Below are positions 63,359 through 64,000 of a stretch of 64,000 bases of DNA, in pieces. The notes beneath the pieces are model-generated. The model made no database searches, was not told where the DNA came from, and was given only the letters and a program-made list of their open reading frames with translations. Source of the DNA: Fragum whitleyi (taxonomy: Eukaryota; Mollusca; Bivalvia; Cardiida; Cardiidae); the NCBI GenBank assembly GCA_948146395.1, contig OX411551.1, positions 50,836,997-50,900,996 of the forward strand, in the 5' to 3' direction. The position numbers and the translations under genes are program-made. Numbering within the stretch: position 1 is the first letter of the stretch; each line of letters starts with the position of its first letter.

Positions 63359-63649
63359 CTTTCTAAAAATCGTACCTACTCATACGAGTTATCAACAAAG
63401 AAACGTATACTTAAAATTCGACGGATACGATTTACCACCTGCCTTTAGGACATTTTGACCCATAATCTATTTTGATATTCCCCATTAAATATGTCCATTT
63501 CTTTTCTATTTCGAAACAATATTGATTTGGGAGGAAAAGCTGTGAGAAAGGAAGAAATTGCTTGCTCATGTATTTTCTTCTTTTTTCCACAATATTTTCC
63601 TTTCTATGGTAATAAAAACCCATAATTGCGGAAAGAGCAACTATTATTC
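63359..63649. other. Non-coding
   Basis: A 63-residue frame on the - strand has no features of a real exon. Nothing else. Confidence 0.4.
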
Positions 63650-64000
63650 ATGGTAAAATCGAATGGTGAATGTTTTGGAATGATTCTGGAATGAATTCAA
63701 TAAGACGAATGAGTTTTGAGTGAAATTAAAGAGGGGTAAAACAATACCGCTTACTGTGTTCATGATGAACAAAATTAGCGATGTTTATTCACCCCTTTAA
63801 TAAAATATGAATACAAGTTCTATAAATAACTTCCTTTCTCTTCAAGAACAATCTGACGCTTACAATCATATCAGTGAAATCGCGATTTTTTCTATTTATA
63901 TTCATTTAATTTGCAGCTGTTAATTTTACCTTTTAGGTCACTTTGGAGCGTTTTTGAGAGGTTTGAGTGAGCATTTGATATGAATGAATTGAAGGCGAAA
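63650..64000 (-). mobile_element. CAGT-ended MITE, cut by window end
   Basis: 'GGTGAATGTTTTGGAATGATTC', 'GAATGAGTTTTGAGTGAAAT', core 'ACTGTGTTCATGATGAACAA-AATTAGCGATGTTTATT', 'TTTGGAGCGTTTTTGAGAGG'. Same orientation as 57812. Confidence 0.75.

Overview
This is a 64 kb piece of animal nuclear DNA. The evidence is multi-exon genes with GT-AG introns, a nuclear receptor gene, tRNA-derived SINEs, Tc1/mariner elements and rolling-circle elements of the Helentron type. The repeat style (HINE elements with ~145-bp tandem repeats, SINE tails reading AAAGCGGCGTTAAAC, many short foldback elements) fits a bivalve mollusc. I cannot name the species. Base composition is AT-rich and most of the window is repeats.

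Layout. 1-9 kb: no gene; diverged tandem-repeat arrays of non-autonomous rolling-circle type and one 0.84-kb mariner-like TIR element. 9-18 kb: a broken Tc1 transposase fragment, a TIR element, a tRNA-headed SINE, a second HINE family with ~175-bp repeats, and a 0.6-kb foldback element full of CGCACGG palindromes. 18.0-26.8 kb: a nearly complete autonomous Helentron on the + strand with both termini visible. It encodes a Lys/Arg-rich N-terminus with ~11 tandem copies of a 21-residue unit, a DUF6570-like Cys region, a HUH Rep nuclease, a PIF1-type helicase and a C-terminal AP-endonuclease-like domain. At least six single-base frameshifts and two in-frame stops break it. 27-31 kb: a broken multicopy gene of unknown function (- strand) and a nearly identical 749-bp tandem duplication.

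32.7-36.6 kb (- strand): a three-coding-exon gene for a 220-residue secreted protein whose N-terminus carries five 11-residue repeats. A 1.4-kb mariner element sits immediately inside its first coding intron. 37-44 kb: a dense field of a CAGT-ended, palindrome-cored MITE family, SINEs and a local segmental duplication.

45.1-55.7 kb (- strand): a complete eight-coding-exon nuclear receptor gene. All exon phases agree and give 606 residues, with SUMO synergy-control-like motifs, two C4 zinc fingers with an unusual P-box, and a ligand-binding domain ending in an AF-2 helix. Its third intron holds a 3.1-kb HINE concatemer of 18 145-bp repeats, and a partial copy of exon 4 with its own splice donor lies just downstream of that exon. 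56-64 kb: only repeats (HINEs, MITEs, foldback elements, an ATT microsatellite).

Two host genes are well supported, the receptor and the secreted repeat protein. Everything else recognisable is mobile or repetitive DNA. The most informative biology is the Helentron with its family of HINEs, which share termini architecture and a core repeat motif, and the nuclear-receptor half-sites (AGGTCA in DR1 spacing) carried by the Helentron leader repeats.
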